Shown in pieces: positions 49,146-58,323 of a stretch of DNA of 64,000 bases. Made by a program: the position numbers and the translations under genes. How positions within the stretch are numbered: position 1 is the stretch's first letter; each line of letters begins with the position of its first letter. The stretch comes from Novosphingobium mangrovisedimenti (GTDB lineage Bacteria; Pseudomonadota; Alphaproteobacteria; Sphingomonadales; Sphingomonadaceae). The stretch covers positions 186,001 through 250,000 of the forward strand of contig NZ_JANZXA010000003.1 of assembly GCF_025153475.1 (NCBI RefSeq), read 5' to 3'. The notes below the pieces were generated by a model. It made no database searches. It saw only the letters and a list, made by a program, of their open reading frames with translations, and was not told where the DNA came from.

Positions 49146-51508
49146 AGCGGGTTTCCGTTCTCGTCGCGGTAGATGTCGCGCCGGCCCACGTGGTTTGCGG
49201 GGCCGACGAAGCCGTCGTTCTCCATGCGCTCCACCCACTTGGCGGCGGTGTTGTATCCCACGCCCATCTGGCGCTGCAGCCAGGATACCGAGACTTTCTG
49301 GTTCTCGAACACGAGCTGGCAGACCTGCCGGTACTTGCGTTCATCCGGGTTGTCCGAAGCCGTCGCGTCGAGGTCGTCGAAGCCGAAGCTGCCTTCCTCG
49401 GGCTCCTCGGTGACAGCATCGATATATTCGGGCTTGCCCTGCGTGCGCCAGTAATCGGCGACGTGCTCGACTTCCTCGTCCGAGACGAAGGGGCCGTGGA
49501 CGCGCTTTATCGGATCGGTGTTGGGCTTGTAGAGCATGTCGCCCTTGCCCAGCAGTTGCTCGGCGCCCTGCTCGCCCAGGATCGTGCGGCTGTCGATGCG
49601 GCTGGTGACGGCGAAGGAGATACGCGTGGGCAGGTTGGCCTTGATGACGCCGGTGATGACGTCGACCGAGGGGCGCTGGGTCGCCATGATCAGGTGGATG
49701 CCCGCCGCACGGCTCTTCTGCGAGAGGCGCTGGATCAGCACTTCGATTTCCTTGCCGACGGTGACCATGAGGTCGGCCAGCTCGTCGACGATAAGCACGA
49801 TCTGCGGCAGTGCCTCGTAGTCGAGCTGGCGGTCCTCGTAGAGTTCCTCGCCGGTTTCGGGATCGAAGCCGATCTGGATGCGGCGGCCCAGCGGCTTGCC
49901 CTTCGCGGCCGCGGCGCGGACCTTGTCGTTGAAGCTGGCCAGATTGCGCACCGAGATCTCGCTCATCATGCGATAGCGGCGCTCCATTTCCTCGACCGCC
50001 CACTTGAGCGCGCGCACGGCCTTGGGCGGCTCTGTGACCACCGGCGAGAGCAGATGCGGAATGTCGTCGTAGCTCTTGAGTTCGAGCACCTTGGGATCGA
50101 CCAGGATCAGGCGGCACTGCGCCGGCGTCATGCGGTAGAGCAGCGAGAGCAGGATGCAGTTGAGGCCGACCGACTTGCCCGAGCCCGTGGTACCCGCGAC
50201 GAGCAGGTGAGGCATCGTCGCAAGATCGGCGACCACGGGTTCGCCGGCGATGTCCTTGCCCAGGATGATCGGCAGCATGCCCTTGTGGTGGGCGAAGTTT
50301 TCCGACGCGACCATTTCCTTGAACGAGACCATCTGGCGGTCCGCGTTCGGAAGCTCGATGCCCATCACCGTGCGGCCCGGGATCGAGGAGACGCGCGCCG
50401 AGATCGCGCTCATGTTGCGGGCGATGTCGTCGGCAAGGCCGATCACGCGGCTGGCCTTGATGCCGGGTGCGGGCTCCAGTTCGTACATCGTGACGACCGG
50501 CCCGGTGCGCACTGCGGTGATCTCGCCCTTGACGTTGAAGTCGTCGAGCACGGTTTCGAGCAGGCGCGCGTTGCGCTCGAGGCTCAGCTTGTCGATCTTC
50601 TTCTGCGCATTGGCGGGCGGATCGGCGAGCAGGTCGAGGCTCGGCAGTTCGTACTGGTCGAACAGGTCCTTCTGGCGGCTGCCGGAACCCAGTATCGCGG
50701 GTGCGGGAGAGGACTTGGGATCGACGATCTCGGGTGCCTTGCGCGGCTTGTCCGCGATCGGGGCGGTGGCTTCGGCGCGCGGGGCGGGTTCGGGGCTGGG
50801 CTTGTCCTTCGCCGGCCTGAGCGGCAGATCGCTGCGCGAAGGCATGGCGCGCGGAAAGCGTCCGATGCGGCCGGGCAGCGTGAGCAGCCGGCCCCAGTCG
50901 AGCGCGAAAACCCGGCCCGCGAGCGCGACGCCGATGCTCAGGCAGACAAGCGCAATGGCGAGCGTGATCCAGCCGGCGAGGTTCGGCGGAGCGAGGTCGG
51001 AAAGCGCGTGGATGGCCTTGGCGCCAAGCAAGCCGGAAAGGCCGCCCATCGAGGCGGGCAGGCTGCCGCCGGGTTCGGTGAACCACAGCGAGAGGACCGT
51101 CGCGATCAGCATCATCGCGAGCGCCAGCATGCCAAGCGGCCGCCACCAGCGCTGGTTCGTATGCTCGACCTCGCTGTCGTCTTCTTCCACCAGCAGCCAG
51201 AGCTTGCGGGCGAAGACCCAGAGCATCGGCACCAGCAGCGCGGAGACCGGCCCGAACAGGGTAAGCGCGCCATCGGCCACGAGCGCGCCGGCGGGCCCCA
51301 TCCAGTTGTGCACTTCGCCGCCGGCGGCGGTGGAGAACGAGGGGTCGGTCTGTTCGTAGGTCAGGAGGGCTATGGCAAGGAAGGCCATGGCCGCGAAGAG
51401 CACCACGGCCCCCGACAGTTCGGTTGCGCGGCGCAGCGACCGCTTGAGGACGGTGCGCCAGTCGGGCTTCGCGATGCGGCGCCCGGACGCCATGGGCCTT
51501 GTCGCCAT
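49142..51508 (-). CDS. ftsK: DNA translocase FtsK
   Basis: 788 residues from MATRPMASG. Four membrane segments lie in residues 30-200, then a Pro/Lys-rich linker, then the motor: Walker A GTTGSGKSVG near residue 455, Walker B IVLIVDELADLM, and a C-terminal winged-helix gamma domain (VSWLQRQMGVGYNTAAKWVERMENDGFV). It pumps chromosome DNA toward KOPS at division. GGGGAATTCCT upstream decides the start; the frame is open 31 codons earlier. Confidence 0.95.
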   Translation of the reverse strand: MATRPMASGRRIAKPDWRTVLKRSLRRATELSGAVVLFAAMAFLAIALLTYEQTDPSFSTAAGGEVHNWMGPAGALVADGALTLFGPVSALLVPMLWVFARKLWLLVEEDDSEVEHTNQRWWRPLGMLALAMMLIATVLSLWFTEPGGSLPASMGGLSGLLGAKAIHALSDLAPPNLAGWITLAIALVCLSIGVALAGRVFALDWGRLLTLPGRIGRFPRAMPSRSDLPLRPAKDKPSPEPAPRAEATAPIADKPRKAPEIVDPKSSPAPAILGSGSRQKDLFDQYELPSLDLLADPPANAQKKIDKLSLERNARLLETVLDDFNVKGEITAVRTGPVVTMYELEPAPGIKASRVIGLADDIARNMSAISARVSSIPGRTVMGIELPNADRQMVSFKEMVASENFAHHKGMLPIILGKDIAGEPVVADLATMPHLLVAGTTGSGKSVGLNCILLSLLYRMTPAQCRLILVDPKVLELKSYDDIPHLLSPVVTEPPKAVRALKWAVEEMERRYRMMSEISVRNLASFNDKVRAAAAKGKPLGRRIQIGFDPETGEELYEDRQLDYEALPQIVLIVDELADLMVTVGKEIEVLIQRLSQKSRAAGIHLIMATQRPSVDVITGVIKANLPTRISFAVTSRIDSRTILGEQGAEQLLGKGDMLYKPNTDPIKRVHGPFVSDEEVEHVADYWRTQGKPEYIDAVTEEPEEGSFGFDDLDATASDNPDERKYRQVCQLVFENQKVSVSWLQRQMGVGYNTAAKWVERMENDGFVGPANHVGRRDIYRDENGNPL

Positions 51509-51560
51509 AGGAATTCCCCTGATTGCGGCTGCGGATAATGCGCCGAGCCGGGACTCCGCG

Positions 51561-52130
51561 TCAAGAATGAAGCGGGAACATGGCTGTGGGCCTTTCTGCA
51601 AGCCCTTGAATTGCAGCCCATTTGCTGGCGCCCATGCAGCGCGCGCGTTGCGCGGTCATGCCCCCCAGCGCGATCACTGGTACGCGTGAACGGATCGCCA
51701 GCAACCGAAAACGGACCGGTCCCAGCGTGCCCGCGCCGGGGTGCGAACGCGTTGCGAAGACGGGTGAGATCAGCACGGCATCGGCGCGCGCGTGGTGCGC
51801 TTTGGCCAGTTCGTGCAGCGAGTGGACCGTCGCTAGCCGCAACATGGCCGGGCCGCGCGCCAGTCTGTCCGGAGCGCCATAGGCGCCGCCGGCGTTCCAG
51901 CGCCGGGCTTCGCGCGCGGAGCCGGACAGCACGACGCAATGACCATGGCGCCGCGCCGTGCGGGCCAGTCGCGCGAAACGGGCGCGCCGTGCCTTGTCGT
52001 CCAGGTGGTAGTGGCGGAAGATCAGCCCGGACCCGCGCGGCAATCGGGCGAGTATGCGCTCCAGCGCTGCGTCGTTGCGCGCATCGCTTACGAGCCAGAT
52101 GTCGGGAAGAGGCGGCTGGCGGTTCGGCAC
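51561..52130 (-). CDS. Thiamine-phosphate synthase-like (TenI/ThiE) protein
   Basis: 189 residues from a GTG (VPNRQPPLPDIWLVSDAR). TIM-barrel landmarks are 'LISPVFATRSHPGAGTLGPVRF' and 'VIALGGMTAQRARCMG' (partial). The family covers ThiE and TenI-type proteins, and the thiazole-phosphate loop here is short, so the reaction is uncertain. An ATG at 52154 would overlap the start codon of the divergent YggS-like gene, so the GTG is preferred. Confidence 0.75.
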   Translation of the reverse strand: MPNRQPPLPDIWLVSDARNDAALERILARLPRGSGLIFRHYHLDDKARRARFARLARTARRHGHCVVLSGSAREARRWNAGGAYGAPDRLARGPAMLRLATVHSLHELAKAHHARADAVLISPVFATRSHPGAGTLGPVRFRLLAIRSRVPVIALGGMTAQRARCMGASKWAAIQGLAERPTAMFPLHS

Positions 52131-52152
52131 GCAATCGCTATAGCAGCGCCTC

Positions 52153-52818
52153 ATGGATCAACCAGACCTTACCCCGCTTCAGGCTGTTCGCGCACGGATC
52201 GCCCGCGCCGCCACGATCGCCGGTCGCAAGGCCACGGACGTGGAACTCATCGCCATTTCGAAGACGCATCCGCCCGAGCGGATCATGCCGCTGATCGAGG
52301 AAGGCCAGCGCGTCTTCGGCGAAAATCGCGTTCAGGAAGCACAAGGCAAGTGGCCGGCGCTGGTCGAGGCGCATGCCGACGTGAAACTGCATCTGGTCGG
52401 CCAGCTGCAGTCGAACAAGGCCGAGGACGCGGTTCGCCTGTTCGACTGCATTCACTCGCTCGACCGCCCCTCGCTGGTCTCGGCGCTGGGCAAGGCGATG
52501 GACAAGGCAGGCAGGCAGGTGCCGTGCTTCGTGCAGGTCAATATCGGCGAGGAAGAACAGAAGGGCGGCTGCGCGATCGCGGACGTGCCCGCGCTGCTTG
52601 CCTCGGCGCGCGAGGCGCAGATCCCGGTCATCGGCCTGATGTGCGTCCCGCCGGCCGGGATCGAGTCCGCGCCGTTCTTCGCGCTGCTCGCGAAGATCGC
52701 CGCCGACAACGGGCTCGACCAGCTCAGCATGGGCATGAGCGACGATTTCGAGACTGCGGTCATGCTCGGCGCGACGCACGTGCGCGTGGGGTCCGCACTG
52801 TTCGGGGCGCGGGACTAG
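52153..52818 (+). CDS. YggS-family PLP homeostasis protein
   Basis: 221 residues, alanine-racemase-like barrel. The Lys that binds PLP is in LIAISKTHPPERI, and the C-terminal signature is LSMGMSDDFETAVMLGATHVRVGSALFG. YggS keeps PLP and amino-acid pools balanced rather than catalysing a known reaction. It is divergent from the ThiE-like gene with no room for a long promoter, so the two may share one. Confidence 0.92.
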   Translation: MDQPDLTPLQAVRARIARAATIAGRKATDVELIAISKTHPPERIMPLIEEGQRVFGENRVQEAQGKWPALVEAHADVKLHLVGQLQSNKAEDAVRLFDCIHSLDRPSLVSALGKAMDKAGRQVPCFVQVNIGEEEQKGGCAIADVPALLASAREAQIPVIGLMCVPPAGIESAPFFALLAKIAADNGLDQLSMGMSDDFETAVMLGATHVRVGSALFGARD

Positions 52819-52821
52819 GCC

Positions 52822-54303
52822 TTACTTCGGCGTTTTCAGCTCGTTGCCCGAAAGGGTGACGACGTGAAGCAGGTTTGTCGACCCCGGCACGCCGAACGGA
52901 ACGCCGGCGAGCGTCACCAGCCGGGACCCGGCAGCGCCGAAGCCATGGCGCAGCGCCATGCGCTTGCCCTTGGCGATCATCTCCTCGAAGCTGCCGATGT
53001 CCTTGGTCAGCACCGTGTGCGCGCCCCACAGCAGGGCGCCACGGCGAGCGGTCTTGATCGACGGGGTGAGCACCAGCATCGGCGCGGCGGGCCGTTCGCG
53101 GGCCACGCGCCGGGCCGAACTGCCAGAGCCGGTGAAGATGATGATGCCCTCGATCGGCAGGGTATCGGCAATCGTCGCGCAGGAGGCCGACAGCGCATCG
53201 GCGGTCGTGGCATCGGGCGGCGTCTCGGCGATATGGATGCGCTCATGGTAGGTCGAATCGCTTTCGACCTGGGTGGCGATGCGGTCCATGATCGTTACCG
53301 CTTCGACCGGCCACTGGCCCGCAGCCGTTTCCGCCGAGAGCATTACTGCATCGGCGCCGTCGTAGACGGCATTGGCAACGTCCGAGACTTCGGCGCGCGT
53401 CGGCGTGGGGCTGGTGATCATCGATTCGAGCATCTGCGTCGCGACGACCACCGGCTTGCCGCAGGCACGGGTCTTTTCGATGATGTGCTTCTGGATCGGC
53501 GGGACTTCCTCGGGCAGCAGCTCGACGCCGAGGTCGCCGCGCGCGACCATGATGCCGTCGGACAGCTCGATGATCTCATCGAGGCTCTGCACTGCGGCGG
53601 GTTTTTCGATCTTGGCCATGAGCGCGCCGTATCCGCCCATCAGCCGCCGCGCTTCCGCCACGTCCTCGGGCCGCTGGACGAAGGACAGGCCGATCCAGTC
53701 CGCCCCTTCCGAGATCGCGAAGGACAAGTCGCGCCGGTCCTTTTCGGTCAGCGCGGGCACGGGAATGATGGCATCGGGCACGTTGACGCCCTTGCGGTCG
53801 GAAATCGTACCGCCCACTTCGGCAGTGCACAGGATCTTGTCCTTTTCCGGCCGGATCACCACGAAGCGCAGCTTGCCGTCGTCGATCAGCAGGCGCTGGC
53901 CCTTCTCGAGAATGCCGAACAGTTCGGAATGGGGCAGGCAGACACGGTTCTCGTCGCCGGGCGTGGGGTCGCTGTCGAGCGTGAAGTGGGCGCCGTGGCG
54001 GATGAAGGCCTTGCCATCCTTGAAGGTGCCGACGCGCAGCTTGGGGCCTTGCAGGTCGCACAGGATCGCCACCGGGCGCATCAGGTCCTTTTCGACCGCG
54101 CGGATATTGGCGATGGTCTCGCGGTGGGTTTCGTGGTCCCCGTGGCTCATGTTGACACGGAAGGCGTCGGCGCCGGACTTGAGCAGCTTGGCGATGGTTT
54201 CCCGGTCGCGGCTGGCGGGACCGAGCGTGGCGAGTATCTTGACCTTGCGCGCGCGCTTGATTCCGCGGTGATGGGGCGAGCGACGATTTGAGGGATGGAC
54301 CAC
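52822..54303 (-). CDS. pyk: Pyruvate kinase
   Basis: 493 residues from a GTG start at 54303. The catalytic barrel has KILATLGPASRD, RVNMSHGDH, the metal-binding MVARGDLGVELL, VATQMLESM and SAETAAGQWP. The B domain (about 90-190) and C-terminal regulatory domain (from 375) are both complete. It makes pyruvate and ATP from PEP. The start has no strong Shine-Dalgarno; the ATG-less N-terminus is the only in-frame option close to the family start. Confidence 0.93.
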   Translation of the reverse strand: MVHPSNRRSPHHRGIKRARKVKILATLGPASRDRETIAKLLKSGADAFRVNMSHGDHETHRETIANIRAVEKDLMRPVAILCDLQGPKLRVGTFKDGKAFIRHGAHFTLDSDPTPGDENRVCLPHSELFGILEKGQRLLIDDGKLRFVVIRPEKDKILCTAEVGGTISDRKGVNVPDAIIPVPALTEKDRRDLSFAISEGADWIGLSFVQRPEDVAEARRLMGGYGALMAKIEKPAAVQSLDEIIELSDGIMVARGDLGVELLPEEVPPIQKHIIEKTRACGKPVVVATQMLESMITSPTPTRAEVSDVANAVYDGADAVMLSAETAAGQWPVEAVTIMDRIATQVESDSTYHERIHIAETPPDATTADALSASCATIADTLPIEGIIIFTGSGSSARRVARERPAAPMLVLTPSIKTARRGALLWGAHTVLTKDIGSFEEMIAKGKRMALRHGFGAAGSRLVTLAGVPFGVPGSTNLLHVVTLSGNELKTPK

Positions 54304-54381
54304 GTTTTAGCATGCCTTTTTGGGAGACAGGGGCCCATATGGCAAAGCAATGCTTACAAACCAAGGACGATTGGCAGGGAA

Positions 54382-54693
54382 ATGACTGACAGCGATACGA
54401 TAGACACGTTGGACGATGCCGTGGCCGCAGCCGCTTTCCGCCGCTTGGTGCGCCATCTGCAGAAACGCCACGATGCCCAGAACATCGAGCTGATGGGGCT
54501 GGCCGGTTTCTGCCGCAATTGTCTGGCGGACTGGATACGCGATGCCGGCTTCGAGGGCGACAAGATGGAAGCCCGTGCGGTCATCCACGGCATGCCCTTC
54601 GCCGAATGGAAGGACAAGTATCAGAGCGAGGCGACCCCGGAGCAGATGGAGCGGATGGAGGAGAGCCTGAAGAAGAACGGCGGCGAGCACTGA
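54382..54693 (+). CDS. DUF1244 family protein
   Basis: 103 residues. The conserved core is RLVRHLQKRHDAQNIELMGL, then the cysteine pair GFCRNCLADW, then IHGMPFAEWKDKYQ. The family is widespread in Proteobacteria and unassigned. GGCAGGGA precedes the ATG. It is divergent from pyk, with a 78-base shared promoter gap. Confidence 0.9.
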   Translation: MTDSDTIDTLDDAVAAAAFRRLVRHLQKRHDAQNIELMGLAGFCRNCLADWIRDAGFEGDKMEARAVIHGMPFAEWKDKYQSEATPEQMERMEESLKKNGGEH

Positions 54694-54880
54694 TCCACGG
54701 CGCTGTGGGCGCCCGTTTGCCGAGGGCTGGGCGGCCTTGCCTGACAGGCGCTTAGGGTAACGCTTTCGCCTGCCTGTTCCCGGTTGCGGGACAAAGGGCG
54801 ACGTGCCGATCGCCGCCCTCCACATCGGGCGCCGTCCCCAGGCGCCCGCCCCATGTGCCCGGTTCAGGCGGAAGCCGCCT

Positions 54881-55756
54881 TCAGGCGGCCTTCCGGCGTG
54901 CGATACGGCGGCGGCCGACGATGGTCGCGGCCGCGGCGCCGAACAGGATGAGCATGGGCGGCGCGGGCACGTCGGTGCCGCCCGTGCTGGACGAGGTCGA
55001 GGAACTCGATGACGAGCTGGACGAAGACGACGAGCTCGACGAGGAGGAACTGCTGCCGCCCGAACTGGTCGACGTCGAGGAACCCGAGGAGGAAGAGCTC
55101 GACGAAGAGGACGAGCCGCTGCTGCTGGAGCCGCCCGAAGTCGTTCCGCCCGACGAACTGGACGACGAGCTCGACGAAGACGATGAGCTCGACGAGGAAC
55201 TGGACGACGACGAACTGGACGTGCTGCTGCCGCCCGAACTGGTAGAGGTCGTGGAGGTCACGCCCCCGGTGGAAGTCGAGGTCGATCCACCCGAGGTGGA
55301 GGTCGAGCCGCCCGAAGTCGAGGTCGAAGTCGAACCGCCGCTGGTGGTCGAACTGATCACGACGTTACCGCCGCTCGAACCGCCGCCGAAGAAACCGCCG
55401 AAGAAACCGCCGCCGAAGCCGCCGATCGGGCCGCCGCCGATAACCACCGGCGTGCCGCCGCCGCCCGAAATGACCTGCGGCGGGGCGGGCGGGATGTACG
55501 GCGGGGGAAGCGGAACCATCGCCATCTGCGGCTGCTCGCAGCAGGTGCGCTTGATGATCTTGCGCACACGCTTGGTCTGGCGCGGCTTCGCCTTCTTGAT
55601 GATGCGCTTCACCGGCTTGGCGGTCTTCGCCATCTTGAGCTTGTGGTACTCAGTGGTCGCCGATTGCGTTTCCGCCACGTGGACGGCGCCGCCACCAATG
55701 ATGGCGCAGCCTGCCGCGCAGGCAGACAATTTTGCGAGGGCCATCCGAACCGACAT
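54881..55756 (-). CDS. Serine-repeat exported protein with PEP-CTERM-like sorting tail
   Basis: 291 residues. A signal-like N-terminus (MSVRMALAKLSACAAGCAI) is followed by a basic segment, a Pro/Gly-rich stretch, and then a Ser/Thr/Gly run of about 130 residues (poly-Ser blocks separated by GG or GT). The C-terminus is VPAPPMLILFGAAAATIVGRRRIARRKAA, with the VPxP motif, a hydrophobic segment and a basic end of PEP-CTERM sorting signals. The DNA is a degenerate minisatellite of AGC/TCG codons. It is probably a glycosylated or cross-linked surface protein; that is inference. Confidence 0.78.
   Translation of the reverse strand: MSVRMALAKLSACAAGCAIIGGGAVHVAETQSATTEYHKLKMAKTAKPVKRIIKKAKPRQTKRVRKIIKRTCCEQPQMAMVPLPPPYIPPAPPQVISGGGGTPVVIGGGPIGGFGGGFFGGFFGGGSSGGNVVISSTTSGGSTSTSTSGGSTSTSGGSTSTSTGGVTSTTSTSSGGSSTSSSSSSSSSSSSSSSSSSSSSSSGGTTSGGSSSSGSSSSSSSSSSGSSTSTSSGGSSSSSSSSSSSSSSSSSSSTSSSTGGTDVPAPPMLILFGAAAATIVGRRRIARRKAA
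54960..55250. repeat. Degenerate serine-codon minisatellite
   Basis: Imperfect units built from GACGAGCTCGAC and close variants run almost without break through the Ser-rich part of the exported protein gene. The opposite strand reads Asp/Glu/Leu, which makes a false long ORF. Such arrays change length easily by slippage, so copy number may vary between strains. Confidence 0.7.
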
Positions 55757-55846
55757 AAGTAATGCTCTCTTTGTTTCCGTCTGGAAATTCCGGCCCCGTG
55801 GGAAGGGTCCGGGCATTCCATCTGACAGAAACAACGCAGAGTCCGG

Positions 55847-55906
55847 TTAACGGGACAACGGCGTTAACCCTGATTTGTCCGTCCCGATGTGAGAAATCGG
55901 GTTAAC
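55847..55906. promoter_or_regulatory. Three GTTAAC palindromes upstream of the serine-repeat gene
   Basis: GGTTAACGG (55845-55853), GCGTTAACCC (55861-55870) and GGGTTAACTG (55899-55908) lie within about 65 bases, 90-150 bases upstream of the start at 55756. The spacing does not fit the TTAA-N7-TTAA motif of CtrA, but clustered TTAAC sites in GC-rich DNA are suggestive of regulation. Confidence 0.4.
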
Positions 55907-55989
55907 TGACAGCCCTTACCGGCTGGCTGTACCAAAACGGGACCGCTTTGAGGTTGTTCGTGAACCCCGGCGGCCCGGTTCCGCCATTG

Positions 55990-57045
55990 TCAGGCTTGTT
56001 CGTCCGGCTTTTTCGAATCGAACAGATCGCCGTCCGATGCCATCGGCGATCCGGTAGGGGGCGACAGCCCGAGGTGCTTCCAGCCCCGTTCGTTGAGGCA
56101 CCGTCCGCGTGCGGTGCGGGCCACGAGGCCCAGCTGGATCAGGTAGGGTTCGATCACTTCCTCGATGGTGTCGCGCGGTTCGGACAGCCCCGCCGCGAGG
56201 GTTTCGACGCCGACCGGGCCGCCTTTGTAGATGTCGGCGATCATTCGCAGGTAGCGGCGGTCCTGCGCATCGAGGCCGATTGAATCGACTTCCAGGCGGG
56301 TGAGTGAATCGTCGGCAATCTCCCGCGTGATCACGTCGCTGCCGCGGACATGGGCGAAGTCGCGCACGCGCCGCATCAGCCGCCCCGCAACACGCGGGGT
56401 GCCGCGCGAACGGCGGGCGATCTCGGTCGCGCCATCCTTGTCGATGCCGATGCCCAGCAGGTTCGCGCCGCGCGTGACGACATGTTCCAGCTCGGGCACC
56501 GTGTAGAACTGCAGTCGCACCGGAATGCCGAAGCGGTCGCGCAACGGCGTCTGCAGCAGGCCCTGCCGGGTGGTCGCCCCGATCAGGGTGAAGGGCGGCA
56601 GGTCGATCCGTACCGAACGCGCCGAAGGGCCTTCGCCGATGATGAGGTCGAGCGCGCGGTCCTCCATCGCCGGGTAGAGCACTTCCTCGACAACGGGATT
56701 GAGGCGATGGATCTCGTCGATGAACAGCACGTCGCCATGTTCGAGATTGGTGAGCAGCGCGGCCAGATCGCCGGCCTTGGCGATTACCGGGCCCGAAGTG
56801 GCGCGAAAGCCCACGCCCAGCTCGCGCGCGACGATCTGCGCCAGTGTCGTCTTGCCAAGGCCCGGAGGCCCGAAGAACAGTACGTGGTCCATCGCCTCGC
56901 GCCGTGACTTGGCGGATTCGATGAACACCTGCAGGTTGTCCTTGGCGCCCGCCTGCCCGACGAATTCGGAGAGTGTCTTGGGACGCAGCGCCGCATCGGC
57001 GTCTTCGGCCTGGCGCGAGGAGGAGAGGATGGGGTTGTCGGTCAC
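55990..57045 (-). CDS. ruvB: Holliday junction helicase subunit RuvB
   Basis: 351 residues. AAA+ motifs are Walker [12 protein letters not shown] near residue 59, Walker [11 protein letters not shown], sensor 1 GATTRQG and arginine finger TPLRDRFG; the C-terminal winged helix covers 260-340. It drives branch migration with RuvA. Its start overlaps the DsrE-like stop, whose gene in turn follows ruvA, so the block reads ruvA, dsrE-like, ruvB. Confidence 0.95.
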   Translation of the reverse strand: MTDNPILSSSRQAEDADAALRPKTLSEFVGQAGAKDNLQVFIESAKSRREAMDHVLFFGPPGLGKTTLAQIVARELGVGFRATSGPVIAKAGDLAALLTNLEHGDVLFIDEIHRLNPVVEEVLYPAMEDRALDLIIGEGPSARSVRIDLPPFTLIGATTRQGLLQTPLRDRFGIPVRLQFYTVPELEHVVTRGANLLGIGIDKDGATEIARRSRGTPRVAGRLMRRVRDFAHVRGSDVITREIADDSLTRLEVDSIGLDAQDRRYLRMIADIYKGGPVGVETLAAGLSEPRDTIEEVIEPYLIQLGLVARTARGRCLNERGWKHLGLSPPTGSPMASDGDLFDSKKPDEQA

Positions 57046-57587
57046 GGGATGAGGACGTAGCCCTGCTGCTGGAGCTGCGCAAAGGCGTTCATCGCGGAAA
57101 GCGACAGCTTCACGCCGGGCAAAAGGTCGCTCTTGGCAATGCCGTTGGCTTCAGCGCTCTGCCCGCACAGATAGATGGTGACGCCGTGGGCCAGCAGCTG
57201 TTCGACCAGTGGCGCGCTGGCATTGGCGTTGTCGGGATCATGCCGGGCATAGGTGGCCGCGTTGGTCAGGTTCCATGTCGCCTTGCCGTGAACGACAAGC
57301 ACGACGTGGATGTTCTCTTCCGGCACGCCGGCCGCCACGTTCATGTTGATGAAACGCGCCACCGAATTGAATGTGCGAACGACCTCGTCCGGTCCGGCGC
57401 CGTTCTTGGCGTCGAAGATAACCTTTAACTGCGTGTCGGCCGGGATCGGCAGATCGCTGTCGATTTTCGCCACCTTGCCATAGTCGGTGAAGACCGGGCC
57501 GGCGGTGAAGGCGGGCATGTCCTGTGCCAGTGCCGGTGTTCCCGACAGGATGGTTGCCGCGAGAATGGCCTTGGTGATGGTGCGCAT
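57042..57587 (-). CDS. DsrE/DsrF-like exported protein
   Basis: 181 residues from MRTITKAIL with a signal peptide (ending TPALAQD). The DsrE fold shows [28 protein letters not shown] and the single Cys of [12 protein letters not shown], placed like the sulphur-relay Cys of DsrE. Exported members are less studied. It is placed between ruvA and ruvB, four bases of overlap with the latter. Confidence 0.82.
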   Translation of the reverse strand: MRTITKAILAATILSGTPALAQDMPAFTAGPVFTDYGKVAKIDSDLPIPADTQLKVIFDAKNGAGPDEVVRTFNSVARFINMNVAAGVPEENIHVVLVVHGKATWNLTNAATYARHDPDNANASAPLVEQLLAHGVTIYLCGQSAEANGIAKSDLLPGVKLSLSAMNAFAQLQQQGYVLIP

Positions 57588-57603
57588 CGTTTCTTGCTCC
57601 CTG

Positions 57604-58209
57604 CTATCCGGCTGCCTTCTTGAGCGCCACGCGCACAAGGTCGTTCAAGCCTGCATCCTCGCCCAGTTCGTCGATTGCATGGGCGACGGCGGCGCTGGCG
57701 ATCGCGGGTTTGAAGCCGAGGTTCTGGAGGGCAGAGACGGCGTCGGCGCTTGCCTTGCCCGGAGCGGCTGCCGGAGCGCTTCCCGGTGTGGCCGGCACGG
57801 TTGCCATGCCGCCGGCCTTGTCCTTCAATTCGTTGACGATGCGCCCTGCGAGCTTGGGCCCCACGCCGTTTGCACGCGCGACCATGGCCGCATCGCCGCC
57901 GGCGCAGGCACGCTGCAGTTCCTCGGTCGTGAGCGCCGAGAGGATGGCGAGCGCCACCTTGGAGCCGACGCCCTGCACGGCCGTGAGCAGCCGAAACCAG
58001 TCGCGCTCGGCGCCGCTGGCAAAGCCGATCAGGCGCACGTCGTTTTCGGACACCTGCATTTCGGTGAAGATCGTTGCCCGGTCTCCACGCACGCCCATCG
58101 TATCCAACGTGCGGGCCGAACAGTGGACGAGGTAGCCGACGCCCGAAACATCGATTACCGCCCAATCGGCGCCGAAATCGTCGAGAGTGCCGGTCAGCTT
58201 TGCGATCAT
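57604..58209 (-). CDS. ruvA: Holliday junction DNA-binding subunit RuvA
   Basis: 201 residues. Domain I is an OB-fold ([31 protein letters not shown], region), domain II has the two helix-hairpin-helix motifs ([19 protein letters not shown] and [17 protein letters not shown]), and domain III (155-200) contacts RuvB. It recognises the four-way junction. The ruvC gene is not next to it but 1.6 kb away beyond an opposite-strand gene. Confidence 0.95.
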   Translation of the reverse strand: MIAKLTGTLDDFGADWAVIDVSGVGYLVHCSARTLDTMGVRGDRATIFTEMQVSENDVRLIGFASGAERDWFRLLTAVQGVGSKVALAILSALTTEELQRACAGGDAAMVARANGVGPKLAGRIVNELKDKAGGMATVPATPGSAPAAAPGKASADAVSALQNLGFKPAIASAAVAHAIDELGEDAGLNDLVRVALKKAAG

Positions 58210-58323
58210 GGTTTGTTCTATGGCACAGGCGGGAGTCGGGCAAAAGGGGCCAAACGCGCCTCGTCCACTGGCGTGAGCCCGAGCGAAAGTGACAGCGATG
58301 CTTGCGGCCTCTAGTATGTTGCC

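Noticed and set aside
49190..51538. A 782-codon plus-strand ORF opposite ftsK.
   Set aside because: It mirrors FtsK and begins and ends without recognised domains.
54855..55850. A plus-strand, very acidic 331-codon ORF (Asp/Glu/Leu/Val-rich) opposite the serine-repeat protein gene.
   Set aside because: It is the antisense of a repeat array. The minus-strand frame has a signal peptide, a sorting tail and a plausible start, and the plus-strand frame has none of these.
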